Shown in pieces: positions 47,479-56,341 of a DNA stretch of 64,000 nucleotides. The stretch covers positions 1 through 64,000 of the forward strand of contig CAJNBP010000002.1 of assembly GCA_905221035.1 (NCBI GenBank), read 5' to 3'. Below the pieces are notes generated by a model. It worked only from the letters and a program-made list of their open reading frames with translations, was not told where the DNA came from and ran no database searches. Each line of letters opens with the position of its first letter. Position 1 is the stretch's first letter. A program made the translations under genes and the position numbers. The DNA comes from a bacterium. GTDB lineage: Bacteria > Bacillota > Bacilli > Lactobacillales > Streptococcaceae.

Positions 47479-48531
47479 TTATTTTTCAGGAACTTTTACG
47501 CTTCCATCAAGGATTTTAGCTTTTGCAGCTTCGACAGCTTTTTTACCTTCTTCTGAAAGGTTTGTCACTGCCAAGTCAACCCCTTTATCTTTCAATGAGT
47601 AAACGATCACTTGACCGCCAGGGAATTCACCTTTTTCTGCCTTGTTCGCAATATCTTTTACAGTTGTACCAACTTGTTTCAAAGTAGATACAAGAACAAA
47701 GTTTGATTCTTTACCATCTTTAGAAGTGTATTTACCTTCTGCTACTTGGTCACGGTCAACACCGATAACCCAAACTTTTTCACTTTCAGGACGGCTTTCG
47801 TTGAGTGATTTTGCTTCTGCAAAGACACCAGCACCTGTTCCACCTGCTGCTTGGTAAACAACGTCTGCACCAGCTGCGTATTGTGCTGCTGCAATTGTTT
47901 TACCTTTAGCAGCATCACCAAATGAACCAGCGTAGTCTACTTGAACTTTGATAGATGGGTCTACTGACTCAACACCAGCTTTAAATCCAGCTGCAAAACG
48001 TGAGATAACTTCAGACTCAATACCACCTACAAAACCAACTTGTTTTGTTTTAGTTGTTTTAGCTGCTGCAACACCTGCAAGGTAAGCAGCTTCGTTATCA
48101 GCAAATGTTACGCTAGCAACGTTCTTTTGATCTTTAATCACATCATCAATCAAGACATAGTTCAAATCAGTGTGCTCTTTAGCTGCTTCTTCAACCGCAT
48201 TGTGAAGGGCAAAACCAACACCGAAGATTAGGTTGTAACTTCCAGCCGCTTGTTGCAAGTTGTTAGCGTAGTCAGCTTCACTTGTTGATTGGAAGTAAGT
48301 GAAACCTTTATCTTTTGCAAGATTGTGTTCTTTACCCCAAGCCTGCAAACCTTCCCAAGCTGATTGGTTGAATGATTTGTCATCGACACCACCAGTATCA
48401 GTGACGATTGCTGCTTTTGTCTTCAAATCAGAAGATGAATCTGCCTTACGAGAAGAGCGGTTACCACATGCAGCAAGTCCAACTGCTGCCACTGCAACTA
48501 GACCAAGGCCTAGCCATTGTTTCTTGTTCAT
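47479..48531 (-). CDS. pnrA: Nucleoside-binding lipoprotein (PnrA/BmpA/Med family)
   Basis: The start MNKKQWLGLGL has GGAGG upstream, giving 350 residues. A signal peptide ends in a lipobox (VGLAAC), so it is anchored to the membrane. The Bmp fold is shown by VTDTGGVDDKSFNQSAWEGL, NLIFGVGFALHNAV and GADVVYQAAGGTGAGVF, which line the nucleoside pocket. It feeds the ABC permeases downstream. The pneumococcal homologue PnrA binds purine and pyrimidine nucleosides and is a surface antigen (recollection). Confidence 0.94.
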   Translation of the reverse strand: MNKKQWLGLGLVAVAAVGLAACGNRSSRKADSSSDLKTKAAIVTDTGGVDDKSFNQSAWEGLQAWGKEHNLAKDKGFTYFQSTSEADYANNLQQAAGSYNLIFGVGFALHNAVEEAAKEHTDLNYVLIDDVIKDQKNVASVTFADNEAAYLAGVAAAKTTKTKQVGFVGGIESEVISRFAAGFKAGVESVDPSIKVQVDYAGSFGDAAKGKTIAAAQYAAGADVVYQAAGGTGAGVFAEAKSLNESRPESEKVWVIGVDRDQVAEGKYTSKDGKESNFVLVSTLKQVGTTVKDIANKAEKGEFPGGQVIVYSLKDKGVDLAVTNLSEEGKKAVEAAKAKILDGSVKVPEK

Positions 48532-48621
48532 TACTGAACCTCCTAAATAAGATGTGCAACGATGTTGCAAGTATGGATTGGTTGGCCACAAGGACCGATG
48601 CCACTCAGAGAGCGACTCAGA

Positions 48622-49011
48622 CTAATTTAAGTCTGTAAAAGAGTATGGAAGTAATTCCCCGACCGTCATCTCGACCGTCGATTTATCTTTTGCGACTAAG
48701 GTCACTTTTAGATCTTGTTCAAAAAATTCGACCATTACTTGGCGACAAGCACCACATGGTGAAATCGGTTTTTCAGTTTGACCATAAACAATCAGCTCTG
48801 AAAATTCTCTTTGCCCTTCAGATACAGCCTTAAAAATGGCTGTTCTCTCACCGCAATTGGTCAAAGGATAGCTAGCATTTTCGATATTCACTCCCGTGTA
48901 AACACTTCCGTCTTTTGCCACTAAAACTGCTCCGATAGGAAAGTGAGAATAGGGGACATAGGCATGTTTGCTGGTTTCAATTGCTAGTTCAATCAACTCA
49001 GTAGTCGCCAT
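48622..49011 (-). CDS. cdd: Cytidine deaminase
   Basis: The protein has 129 residues, the tetrameric form. Zinc ligands and the catalytic Glu are in [11 protein letters not shown] and PCGACRQ. It converts (deoxy)cytidine to (deoxy)uridine, which Pdp then cleaves. It overlaps deoC by 14 bp and is 90 bp before pnrA. Confidence 0.96.
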   Translation of the reverse strand: MATTELIELAIETSKHAYVPYSHFPIGAVLVAKDGSVYTGVNIENASYPLTNCGERTAIFKAVSEGQREFSELIVYGQTEKPISPCGACRQVMVEFFEQDLKVTLVAKDKSTVEMTVGELLPYSFTDLN

Positions 49012-49660
49012 CTGCCAATTCTCCTTTTAAAATGGCTACACCAGCTGACGTTCCGATACGGGTCGCACCTGCTTCGACAAAGGCAAGAGCATCTGCATAA
49101 GAACGAGCCCCACCGGCAGCTTTAACACCCATATCAGGTCCAACTGTTTCACGCATTAATTTAACATCTGCTATCGTAGCGCCACCAGTTGAAAAGCCAG
49201 TAGATGTTTTGACAAAGTCAGCTCCCGCTTTCTGGGCTAATTGACAAGCCACAATTTTTTCTTGGTCTGTCAATAAGCAAGCTTCAATGATGACCTTAAC
49301 CAACTTGTCACCACTTGCTTCTACAACAGCACGGATGTCTGATCCAACCAAATCAAGATTCCCTGATTTGAGGGCACCGACATTGACCACCATATCAATC
49401 TCATCTGCACCATTTTGAATAGCTTCTTTGGTTTCAAAAGCTTTCACAGCTGAAGTTGTTGCCCCCAAAGGGAAACCTACTACTGTGCAGACCTTGACAT
49501 CTGTGCCTTCAAGCCCTTTTTTAGCATGTTCAACCCAGGTCGGATTAACGCAGACGCTGGCAAAATCATACTCTCTAGCCTCGGACAACAAACAATCAAT
49601 TTGTTTTTCTGTTGCATCTTGCTTCAAAAGCGTATGATCGATATATTTATTTAATTTCAT
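48998..49660 (-). CDS. deoC: Deoxyribose-phosphate aldolase
   Basis: The protein has 220 residues. The TIM-barrel aldolase motifs are [33 protein letters not shown] and the Schiff-base lysine in [10 protein letters not shown]. It splits deoxyribose-5-phosphate into acetaldehyde and glyceraldehyde-3-phosphate. It is the third gene of the methyltransferase-pdp-deoC-cdd-pnrA series. Confidence 0.96.
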   Translation of the reverse strand: MKLNKYIDHTLLKQDATEKQIDCLLSEAREYDFASVCVNPTWVEHAKKGLEGTDVKVCTVVGFPLGATTSAVKAFETKEAIQNGADEIDMVVNVGALKSGNLDLVGSDIRAVVEASGDKLVKVIIEACLLTDQEKIVACQLAQKAGADFVKTSTGFSTGGATIADVKLMRETVGPDMGVKAAGGARSYADALAFVEAGATRIGTSAGVAILKGELADGDY

Positions 49661-49679
49661 ATACGGATTCTCCTGTTGT

Positions 49680-50957
49680 TTATGAGATAATTTCTATAAT
49701 TTCTCGTAAACTTTGCACCCTATCATTTATTTTAACATATTTTTGAAAATCTGTAACTAGCTGAGGAGAATTTTTTCCATTTGTGTATACTTTTGCAACA
49801 ATTTCTCCCTTTTGAACGGAATCTCCAACTTTCTTTTCGAAAACAATTCCTGTTTCATAGTCCAAATCATCAGTCTTGACTGCACGGCCGGCACCAAGTC
49901 TCATGGCATAAAGGCCAAATTCCATAGCTGGAAGCGCTGAGATAATACCTGTTTCTTGGGCAGGGATTTCCACCACATGGGACACATTAACTGGGCGATA
50001 GAGGTCTTCCAAGTCTCCACCTTGAGCTTGGACCATCTCCTCAAACTTAGCCAATGCTTGACCATTTTCAAGATGTTGGCGAACTTCCTCAACTGTCTTG
50101 TTTACATTTGCTAAACCAAGCATAATCTGAGCCAATTCACAGATAAAGTGGGTAATATCTTGGCGGCCTTGTCCTTTTAAAATCTCCAGTGCTTCAAGGA
50201 TTTCCAGACGATTTCCAATCGCTCGTCCCAAGGGCTGGCTCATATCCGTAATCACTGCTACCGTCTTTCGACCAACTGCCTTACCAAGATCCACCATGGT
50301 TTGAGCCAGTTCTCGCGCCTCATCAACCGTTTTCATGAAGGCACCCTCACCGACAGTCACGTCTAGCAAAATAGCATCCGCTCCTGCCGCAATTTTCTTG
50401 CTCATCACCGAACTCGCAATCAAAGGAATCGTGTCGACAGTTGCGGTCACATCACGGAGGGCGTAGAGAAGCTTATCTGCTTTAACCAGCTGATCTGATT
50501 GCCCAATGACAGACACTCCAATGTCCTGCACCTGACGAATGAAATCTTCTTGACTGCGCTCGACTTGATAGCCCTTAATGGACTCCAATTTATCAATTGT
50601 TCCCCCAGTATGACCTAGACCACGACCACTCATTTTGGCTACAGGTACACCAAAGCTAGCCACAAGAGGAGCCAAAATCAAGGTTACCTTATCACCAACT
50701 CCACCAGTAGAATGCTTGTCAACCTTAACCCCATCGATAGCAGACAAGTCAAACTCTTGACCAGTCTTAACCATCTTCATAGTCAAATCTGAGATTTCTC
50801 GTGTCGTCATTCCTTTGAAATAGACAGCCATGGCAAAGGCAGACATCTGATAATCAGGAACCGTTCCTGACACATAGCCTTCAACTAACCATTCAATTTC
50901 ACTCGAAGTCAATTCTTGACCGTCTCGTTTTTTTTGGATTAAATCAACTGCTCTCAT
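49680..50957 (-). CDS. pdp: Pyrimidine-nucleoside phosphorylase
   Basis: The protein has 425 residues. The signature [23 protein letters not shown] (about 80-102) and [18 protein letters not shown] (about 110-127) bind phosphate and nucleoside. It releases uracil or thymine and (deoxy)ribose-1-phosphate. The start overlaps the methyltransferase stop by 4 bp. Confidence 0.95.
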   Translation of the reverse strand: MRAVDLIQKKRDGQELTSSEIEWLVEGYVSGTVPDYQMSAFAMAVYFKGMTTREISDLTMKMVKTGQEFDLSAIDGVKVDKHSTGGVGDKVTLILAPLVASFGVPVAKMSGRGLGHTGGTIDKLESIKGYQVERSQEDFIRQVQDIGVSVIGQSDQLVKADKLLYALRDVTATVDTIPLIASSVMSKKIAAGADAILLDVTVGEGAFMKTVDEARELAQTMVDLGKAVGRKTVAVITDMSQPLGRAIGNRLEILEALEILKGQGRQDITHFICELAQIMLGLANVNKTVEEVRQHLENGQALAKFEEMVQAQGGDLEDLYRPVNVSHVVEIPAQETGIISALPAMEFGLYAMRLGAGRAVKTDDLDYETGIVFEKKVGDSVQKGEIVAKVYTNGKNSPQLVTDFQKYVKINDRVQSLREIIEIIS

Positions 50958-51544
50958 TCTTTCACACTTCTAAGGATATAGTATCCCTTATCTTTTTTGA
51001 CGACTTCACAATTGCCAAACACCTCTTCCATCTTGAACTTGGCACTTGGAGCCCCTTGTTTTTTCTGGATAACGATTGTCAAATCCCCACCAGTTTCCAA
51101 GAAATCTTTGCTTTTCTCAATGATTTCATGAACCACTTGCTTGCCTGCACGGATAGGGGGGTTGGAAATGACATGGTCAAATTTCCCTTCAACTTGTTCA
51201 TAGATGTTGGACTGGAAAATCGTCGCTTCTACTTTATTTCGTTCAGCATTTTGTCGCGCCAAATCCAAGGCACGATTATTGATATCGACCAGGGTCGCCT
51301 GAACTCCAAAAGCCTTAGCCAAGGACAAACCCAAAGGCCCATAACCACAGCCTACATCAAGGACAGTTTCTCCTTGGTTGACCTCAAGACACTTGAGCAA
51401 TAGTTGACTTCCGAAGTCAACCATTTTCTTGCTAAAAACACCTGCATCCGTCAAAAAGGTCATTTTTTCTCCCAACAAGTCCACTCTTAACTCATGAATG
51501 TCGTGAGCAGCGTCAGGATTCTCTGCATAATACATTTTACTCAT
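50954..51544 (-). CDS. Class I SAM-dependent methyltransferase, RsmC-like
   Basis: The protein has 196 residues. SAM-binding motif I is VLDVGCGYGPLG (about 61-72) and the catalytic NPPI motif is ISNPPIRAG (about 126-134). This matches the RsmC/RlmG C-terminal domain that makes m2G in rRNA. It is the first gene before pdp, an arrangement conserved in streptococci, although the link with nucleoside salvage is unclear. Confidence 0.9.
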   Translation of the reverse strand: MSKMYYAENPDAAHDIHELRVDLLGEKMTFLTDAGVFSKKMVDFGSQLLLKCLEVNQGETVLDVGCGYGPLGLSLAKAFGVQATLVDINNRALDLARQNAERNKVEATIFQSNIYEQVEGKFDHVISNPPIRAGKQVVHEIIEKSKDFLETGGDLTIVIQKKQGAPSAKFKMEEVFGNCEVVKKDKGYYILRSVKE

Positions 51545-51605
51545 GAAACTATTTTACCATAATTTGCCTTAAATTGTAAATCGTTTACAAATTGATAATA
51601 AAACG

Positions 51606-51655
51606 AAAAAGACTGAAGAAAGCTAGTAAGTAAAACCTTTTCTTCAATCTCTTTC
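51606..51655 (-). terminator. Terminator of the membrane-protein gene
   Basis: AGATTGAAGAAAAG and CTTTCTTCAGTCTTTTT pair across a 12-nt loop on the minus strand. Confidence 0.65.
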
Positions 51656-51732
51656 AACTTTTATAAACGAATGACAAAGCATGTAGGAGCATATCTCTCA
51701 TAGTCTACAGTCTATAATCAAGCGCATTTTTA

Positions 51733-52140
51733 TTACGATTGCTTAACCTTAAAATACTTTATTATCAACAAAATTCCCAACAAGATGTTTAGATAAAAGC
51801 CCAACTGATAAGTTTGTGTCAGGAATTCCAAACTTGTCCAAAGTCGGATTAAATCTTCTAGTGACATACGGAAGAGATACCCTTCTGTAGCAATCCACAA
51901 AATCAAAAATAGATAACTACTAGCAGCAAGCCATTTCGTCCACCGTTTTTTTAGTAAGAAAGCAATCAAGAGCGAACAGATAAAGACAGCTGTTACAATG
52001 GCATGTTCCATCAAAAAAGTAAAACCGTAATAGGTTTCCACAAAACGTCTACCATTATCCGCATTCGCTCCTTTTAAAAAAGGTAAAGCGAAACTTAAAA
52101 TAAAACAGAGTTCCAATATATAACTTTTTAAGATTTTCAT
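51733..52140 (-). CDS. Small membrane protein of unknown function
   Basis: The start MKILKSYILELCF follows AGGAGG, giving 135 residues. Four hydrophobic segments lie at about 6-22, 43-60, 65-85 and 110-130. No motif is recognised. It is a single gene between the pdp operon and the divergent coaA, with a terminator behind it. I cannot suggest a function. Confidence 0.65.
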   Translation of the reverse strand: MKILKSYILELCFILSFALPFLKGANADNGRRFVETYYGFTFLMEHAIVTAVFICSLLIAFLLKKRWTKWLAASSYLFLILWIATEGYLFRMSLEDLIRLWTSLEFLTQTYQLGFYLNILLGILLIIKYFKVKQS

Positions 52141-52286
52141 GACACACCTCCTATAAGTTGTGAATCCCAAAGCCCCCTTTATTAGCTTATAAATCAGGAG
52201 AAAATAGCTCCTACTTCATGACTAAATTGTTCAGTTTCTATCTACATCTATTATATACTATTGACTGACCACATTCAAGAAACCGC

Positions 52287-52315
52287 TTTATTTTTTTAGC
52301 TTTTTATGGTATGAT
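52287..52315 (+). promoter_or_regulatory. Promoter of coaA
   Basis: An extended -10 TGGTATGAT (TATGAT at 52310-52315) with TTTATT 17 bp upstream. Confidence 0.5.
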
Positions 52316-52340
52316 AGACAAAATATCTAGGGGAAAACAA

Positions 52341-53261
52341 ATGACCAACGAATTTTTACATTTTGAAAAAATCAGCCGCCAGACTTGGCAATCTTTACAT
52401 CGAAAGACAACACCTCCTTTGACTGAAGAGGAATTAGAATCCATCAAGAGCTTTAATGACCAGATTAGTTTACAGGATGTTACTGATGTCTATCTTCCCC
52501 TAGCCCATCTCATCCAGATTTACAAGCGTACAAAGGATGATTTAGCCTTTTCCAAAGGAATTTTCCTCCAACGTGAAAGCAAATCCCAACCTTTTATCAT
52601 TGGGGTTTCTGGGAGTGTTGCCGTTGGAAAATCCACTACAAGTCGCCTACTACAAATCCTACTGTCCCGTACACTTACAGATGCTACAGTTGAATTGGTA
52701 ACAACTGATGGCTTTCTCTATCCCAACCAGACCTTGATTGAACAGGGGATTTTAAATCGCAAAGGATTTCCTGAAAGCTATGATATGGAAGCACTCCTCA
52801 ACTTCTTGGATCGGATCAAAAATGGTCAAGATGTGGATATTCCTGTCTATTCTCATGAAATCTACGACATCGTACCTGAGGAAAAGCAAAGCGTCAAAGC
52901 TGCTGACTTTGTGATTGTCGAGGGGATTAATGTCTTTCAAAATCCACAAAACGAGCGTCTCTATATCACTGACTTCTTCGACTTTTCCATCTATGTTGAT
53001 GCGGCAGTGGATGACATCGAAAGTTGGTATCTGGACCGTTTCTTGAAAATGCTAAGTCTAGCCCAAAACGATCCTGATAGCTACTATTATCGTTTTACTC
53101 AAATGCCAATTGGGGAAGTGGAATCCTTTGCCCATCAAGTCTGGACCAGTATCAATCTCACAAATCTACAAAATTATATTGAACCAACCAGAAATCGCGC
53201 GGAAGTGATTCTTCATAAAACAAAGAACCATGAAATCGATGAAATTTACTTAAAAAAGTAA
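52341..53261 (+). CDS. coaA: Pantothenate kinase, type I
   Basis: The ATG at 52341 ([11 protein letters not shown]) follows AGGGGAAAAC, giving 306 residues. The P-loop is [17 protein letters not shown] (about 90-106), and [12 protein letters not shown] and EGINVFQNP are conserved in CoaA. It phosphorylates pantothenate, the first step of coenzyme A synthesis. rpsT follows with its own promoter. Confidence 0.96.
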   Translation: MTNEFLHFEKISRQTWQSLHRKTTPPLTEEELESIKSFNDQISLQDVTDVYLPLAHLIQIYKRTKDDLAFSKGIFLQRESKSQPFIIGVSGSVAVGKSTTSRLLQILLSRTLTDATVELVTTDGFLYPNQTLIEQGILNRKGFPESYDMEALLNFLDRIKNGQDVDIPVYSHEIYDIVPEEKQSVKAADFVIVEGINVFQNPQNERLYITDFFDFSIYVDAAVDDIESWYLDRFLKMLSLAQNDPDSYYYRFTQMPIGEVESFAHQVWTSINLTNLQNYIEPTRNRAEVILHKTKNHEIDEIYLKK

Positions 53262-53268
53262 TTTCCCC

Positions 53269-53297
53269 TTGTCAAAACGTAAGTTTTCAGATATAAT
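53269..53297 (+). promoter_or_regulatory. Promoter of rpsT
   Basis: TTGTCA (53269-53274) and TATAAT (53292-53297), 17 bp apart. Confidence 0.85.
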
Positions 53298-53328
53298 GGT
53301 ATAGTTAGTAAATATGGAGGTAAGAACA

Positions 53329-53565
53329 TTGGCAAACATTAAATCAGCTATCAAACGCGCTGAATTGAACGTTAAACAAAACGAAAAGAACTCAGCTCAA
53401 AAATCAGCTATGCGTACTGCTATCAAAGCTTTCGAAGCAAACCCATCTGAAGAACTTTTCCGTGCTGCTAGCTCAGCTATCGATAAAGCAGAAACTAAAG
53501 GTTTGATTCACAAAAACAAAGCAAGCCGCGACAAAGCTCGTCTTTCAGCTAAACTTGCTAAATAA
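53329..53565 (+). CDS. rpsT: 30S ribosomal protein S20
   Basis: The protein has 78 residues and starts with TTG (read as Met, then [13 protein letters not shown]) placed 8 bp after GGAGG. An ATG at 53314 overlaps the SD itself and is not the start. S20 is a basic helical protein that binds 16S rRNA; the sequence is rich in Lys and Ala throughout. The TTG start may support feedback control, as S20 of other bacteria uses weak starts. Confidence 0.96.
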
Positions 53566-53575
53566 GAAACAGTCC

Positions 53576-53593
53576 ATAGAGGCTGTTTTTTTG
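53576..53593 (+). terminator. Terminator of rpsT
   Basis: AACAGTCC-ATAG-AGGCTGTTTTTTT, 10 bp after the stop codon. Confidence 0.85.
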
Positions 53594-53617
53594 TCTCCAA
53601 ATTAGAAAAGGTAGAAA

Positions 53618-54142
53618 ATGAAAATCGCAATTATCGGATATTCTGGTGCTGGTAAGTCAACTCTAGCAGAAAAATTATCTAACTACTACTCCATCCCAAA
53701 ACTTCACATGGACACACTCCAATTTCAACCCGGTTGGCAAGACAGTGACCGTGAATGGATGTTGGCCGAGATGAAAAACTTTCTCACCAAGCATGAAGCC
53801 TGGGTCATCGATGGTAATTATTCTTGGTGCTATTACGAGGAAAGAATGCAGGAAGCTGATCAAATCATCTTTCTCAATTTTTCACCATGGACTTGTCTCT
53901 TTCGAGCCTTTAAACGTTATCTAAAATACCGAGGCAAAGTCAGAGAAAGTATGGCAGAAGGTTGTCAAGAACAATTTAATTGGGAGTTTATTCGATGGAT
54001 TCTCTGGGATGGTCGAACAAAAGCTCAAAAAGAAAATTACCAAAAACTTTGCAAAGAATACTCACATAAAGTCACTATTCTTCGAAATCAAAGAGAGCTA
54101 GATCAATTTCTAGATAAGAAAAGGAAGTCCTCCAATTCATAA
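53618..54142 (+). CDS. P-loop nucleoside/adenylate-kinase-like protein (FlaR-type topology modulator family)
   Basis: The protein has 174 residues. Walker A is GYSGAGKST (about 7-15) and a conserved LHMDTLQFQPGWQ stretch follows. This is the AAA_18/FlaR-like family, sometimes named DNA topology modulation protein; small-molecule kinase activity is more likely (inference). The C-terminal codons overlap a strong terminator shared with deoD. Confidence 0.78.
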   Translation: MKIAIIGYSGAGKSTLAEKLSNYYSIPKLHMDTLQFQPGWQDSDREWMLAEMKNFLTKHEAWVIDGNYSWCYYEERMQEADQIIFLNFSPWTCLFRAFKRYLKYRGKVRESMAEGCQEQFNWEFIRWILWDGRTKAQKENYQKLCKEYSHKVTILRNQRELDQFLDKKRKSSNS

Positions 54143-54160
54143 AGAAGGACTTCCTTTTTG
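54121..54160. terminator. Bidirectional terminator between the kinase-like gene and deoD
   Basis: AAGGAAGTCCTCC-loop-GAAGGACTTCCTTTTT; on the minus strand the stem is followed by TTTTCTTATC. It serves both convergent genes and includes the kinase-like gene's last codons. Confidence 0.8.
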
Positions 54161-54167
54161 GCTATAA

Positions 54168-54878
54168 TTATTCTGCAATCAATGTTTCCAAACCAACCTT
54201 CATCATATCGGTGAAGGTATTTTGACGTTCTTCTGCAGTTGTATCTTCATCTGGATTAACCAAACTATCAGAAATGGTCATGATAGCTAGCGCATCAACG
54301 TGGTGTTGGGCAGCCAAATAGTAAAGCGCTGCCGCTTCCATTTCTACAGCTTTAACTCCCCATTTACCAAGCTCGATGTTCTTTTCAAAATAGTTTGAAT
54401 AAAAGACATCAGAAGACAAGACATTTCCCACGTGAGTAGTCATGCCAAGTTCTTTTGCGATATGATAAGCCTTATCTAGCAAGTCAAAGCTAGCGATTTG
54501 TGGGAAATCATACTGTGGCCAGTCATTACGGACGATGTTTGAGTTGGTTGCAGCTGCTTGCGCCAAAACCAATTCACGAACGTGGACATCTTCATTCAAG
54601 GAACCTGCAGTTCCCACACGGATTAATTTTTTCACACCGTAGTCAACAATCAACTCACGCGCATAAATCGAAATAGATGGCATCCCCATCCCAGTTCCCA
54701 TAACAGATACACGGTGGCCCTTGTAAGTACCAGTGTAACCAAACATGTTACGCACTTCGTTAAAACAAACAGCATCTTCAAGGAAATTCTCCGCAATAAA
54801 CTTAGCACGAAGAGGATCCCCAGGAAGAAGAATTTTATCAGCAATTTCACCCTGCTGAGCAGCAATATGGATAGACAT
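54168..54878 (-). CDS. deoD: Purine-nucleoside phosphorylase, hexameric (DeoD)
   Basis: The protein has 236 residues. Family motifs are [35 protein letters not shown] and [14 protein letters not shown]. It cleaves 6-oxo and 6-amino purine (deoxy)nucleosides with phosphate. The ATG has no evident SD within 15 bp (GTATCATAAATT precedes it), which is unusual here. Upstream are three copies of a structured repeat. Confidence 0.95.
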   Translation of the reverse strand: MSIHIAAQQGEIADKILLPGDPLRAKFIAENFLEDAVCFNEVRNMFGYTGTYKGHRVSVMGTGMGMPSISIYARELIVDYGVKKLIRVGTAGSLNEDVHVRELVLAQAAATNSNIVRNDWPQYDFPQIASFDLLDKAYHIAKELGMTTHVGNVLSSDVFYSNYFEKNIELGKWGVKAVEMEAAALYYLAAQHHVDALAIMTISDSLVNPDEDTTAEERQNTFTDMMKVGLETLIAE

Positions 54879-54892
54879 AATTTATGATACAA

Positions 54893-55295
54893 AGAGCGAC
54901 AAGAAAACGACTGAAAATTAGGAATCTGACGAGAAATCCTAATTTATCAGTCAGATTATCTATTTTCCGAGTTTTCCGCTCGTGTTCAAATCAGAACACA
55001 CGCTCTACCTTTCTTTTTTGTATATTTAGGATAGCGACAGAGAACAAAGTAAAAATATGAAACTGACGACGCATCAATGATGCTAGACAGTTTATCTTTT
55101 TTACACAGTTCTCCGCCCGTATTCAGTTCAGCGAATACGGTTACCCATCCTTTCTTTATTTTATGAAGATTAGAGAGCGAGAAGAAAACGACTGAAAATT
55201 AGGAATCTGACGAGAAACCCTGATTTCCCAGTCAAATTATCTATTTTCCGAGTTTTCCGCTCGTGTTCAAATCAGAACACCTTACTCTACCTTTC
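54893..55295 (-). repeat. Three tandem ~121 bp structured units upstream of deoD
   Basis: Units at 54893-55013, 55033-55154 and 55174-55295 repeat with a 140-141 bp period and 19-bp spacers. Units 1 and 3 are about 85-90% identical; the middle one is diverged but alignable. On the minus strand each has GAAAGG, a first hairpin (GTGTTC/GAACAC or GTATTC/GAATAC), the core GCGGARAACT, and a second stem (AATCTG/CAGATT or AAACTG/CAGTTT). The base pairs change in a compensatory way, so an RNA function is likely. Not recognised as a known family. Confidence 0.75.
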
Positions 55296-55354
55296 TTATT
55301 TTTGATATTTTGTAAAAACTAGCACAAATTAAAATATCTAGTTTGTCTGTAATT

Positions 55355-56065
55355 CTAATTTGTAAGCGAATCTAAAAAATTATGCAATTTTGCATTCATT
55401 TCAGAATAATCGTTACCACGCAATTCTTCAGGTGATTGAATAAAAGATAATGTTTGATGTTGTTCTATCAATCTTTCTTCACTATCCGCAGCAATCAATA
55501 AATCAATCGCTTCTAAATCAAACTCTAAATGCACTTGGAAAGCATAATGTTTAGGGCTAAAACGAACAATCTGTCGCGGACAACCTTGACTGGTAGCAAG
55601 GATTACCGCTTCGTCTGTCAAGCCCGGCATATCACCATGCCAGTGAGCAACTAAAAGCTCGCTACCAAAATGTTTGAGGTGTTTATCTGCTAGTCCTTGA
55701 CTAGTCATCCTAATAGGGAATACACCTATTTCTCTTTCAGGACTATGCTCATATTGACCCCCATAAGCCTCAGAAAGTAATTGCGCCCCTAAGCATACAC
55801 CTACAATATACTTATCTTCTTCTATTGCCTGTCGAAGGAGTCTAATTTCTTCTTTTGGATGATAATAAGGGAAATGTTCTTTATCTTCATCAGGAGATTG
55901 CGGACCTCCCATAATGATAAGAAAATCAATATCAGAAACTGTTTGGGGTAAAGCTTCTCCCTTATAAACCTTTGTTATTCCAATATCATGACCTCTTGAT
56001 TGAGCCCAAGTTAGATAAGCACCTGGGATTTCAAAACTCTCATGTAGTATAAAATGCACTTTCAT
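55355..56065 (-). CDS. Class I glutamine amidotransferase (GATase1-like)
   Basis: The protein has 236 residues. The nucleophile Cys91 is in VGVCLGAQLLSEAYGG, the oxyanion-hole GGPQSPDE is at 53-60 and the catalytic His-Glu is in AFQVHLEFDLE. It is an isolated GATase domain without synthetase partner nearby. Such proteins are often labelled GMP-synthase-like or peptidase-like; the acceptor is unknown. A half copy of the structured repeat lies just before its start. Confidence 0.85.
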   Translation of the reverse strand: MKVHFILHESFEIPGAYLTWAQSRGHDIGITKVYKGEALPQTVSDIDFLIIMGGPQSPDEDKEHFPYYHPKEEIRLLRQAIEEDKYIVGVCLGAQLLSEAYGGQYEHSPEREIGVFPIRMTSQGLADKHLKHFGSELLVAHWHGDMPGLTDEAVILATSQGCPRQIVRFSPKHYAFQVHLEFDLEAIDLLIAADSEERLIEQHQTLSFIQSPEELRGNDYSEMNAKLHNFLDSLTN

Positions 56066-56091
56066 TAGTTTGTCTTCCTAAGTTTTTAGAA

Positions 56092-56136
56092 AAGTTTTCC
56101 GCTCGTGTTCAAATTAGAACACGCTCTCTACCTTTC
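56092..56136 (-). repeat. Half copy of the structured repeat before the GATase gene
   Basis: The minus strand reads GAAAGGTAGAGAGC, then GTGTTC-TAATTT-GAACAC and GAGCGGAAAACT, the first half of the unit found three times at 54893-55295. The second half is absent and the GATase SD follows. Confidence 0.75.
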
Positions 56137-56140
56137 TGTT

Positions 56141-56248
56141 TATACTCTTCGAAAATCAAATTCAAACCACGTCAACGTCGCCTTGCCGTACTCAAGTACA
56201 GCCTGCGGCTAGTTTCCTAGTTTGCTCTTTGATTTTCATTGAGTATTA
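56141..56248. repeat. BOX element
   Basis: It starts TATACTCTTCGAAAATCAAATTC and ends TTTGATTTTCATTGAGTATTA, opposite in orientation to the copies at 6164 and 16183. The core CTTGCCGTACTCAAGTACAGCCTGCGGCTAG is rearranged and shorter than in full boxA-boxC forms (108 bp). Confidence 0.85.
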
Positions 56249-56269
56249 ATTTTGTTCTTTCACAGAGAG

Positions 56270-56304
56270 CTACCTGAGTTCTATTCAAGCTCAGGTAGTT
56301 TTTT
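56270..56304 (+). terminator. Plus-strand terminator without an obvious plus-strand gene
   Basis: CTACCTGAG-loop-CTCAGGTAG followed by T6 on the plus strand. On the minus strand the stem is followed by CTCTCTG, so it does not look like a terminator for the lipase gene. Confidence 0.7.
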
Positions 56305-56341
56305 ATAAACTAAATTATCTAACTGTCATTGTATCATCAGA

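Noticed and set aside
54893-55295. The three repeats upstream of deoD as a CRISPR array
   Set aside because: Units are ~121 bp, diverged from each other, with AT-rich 19-bp spacers and no cas genes.
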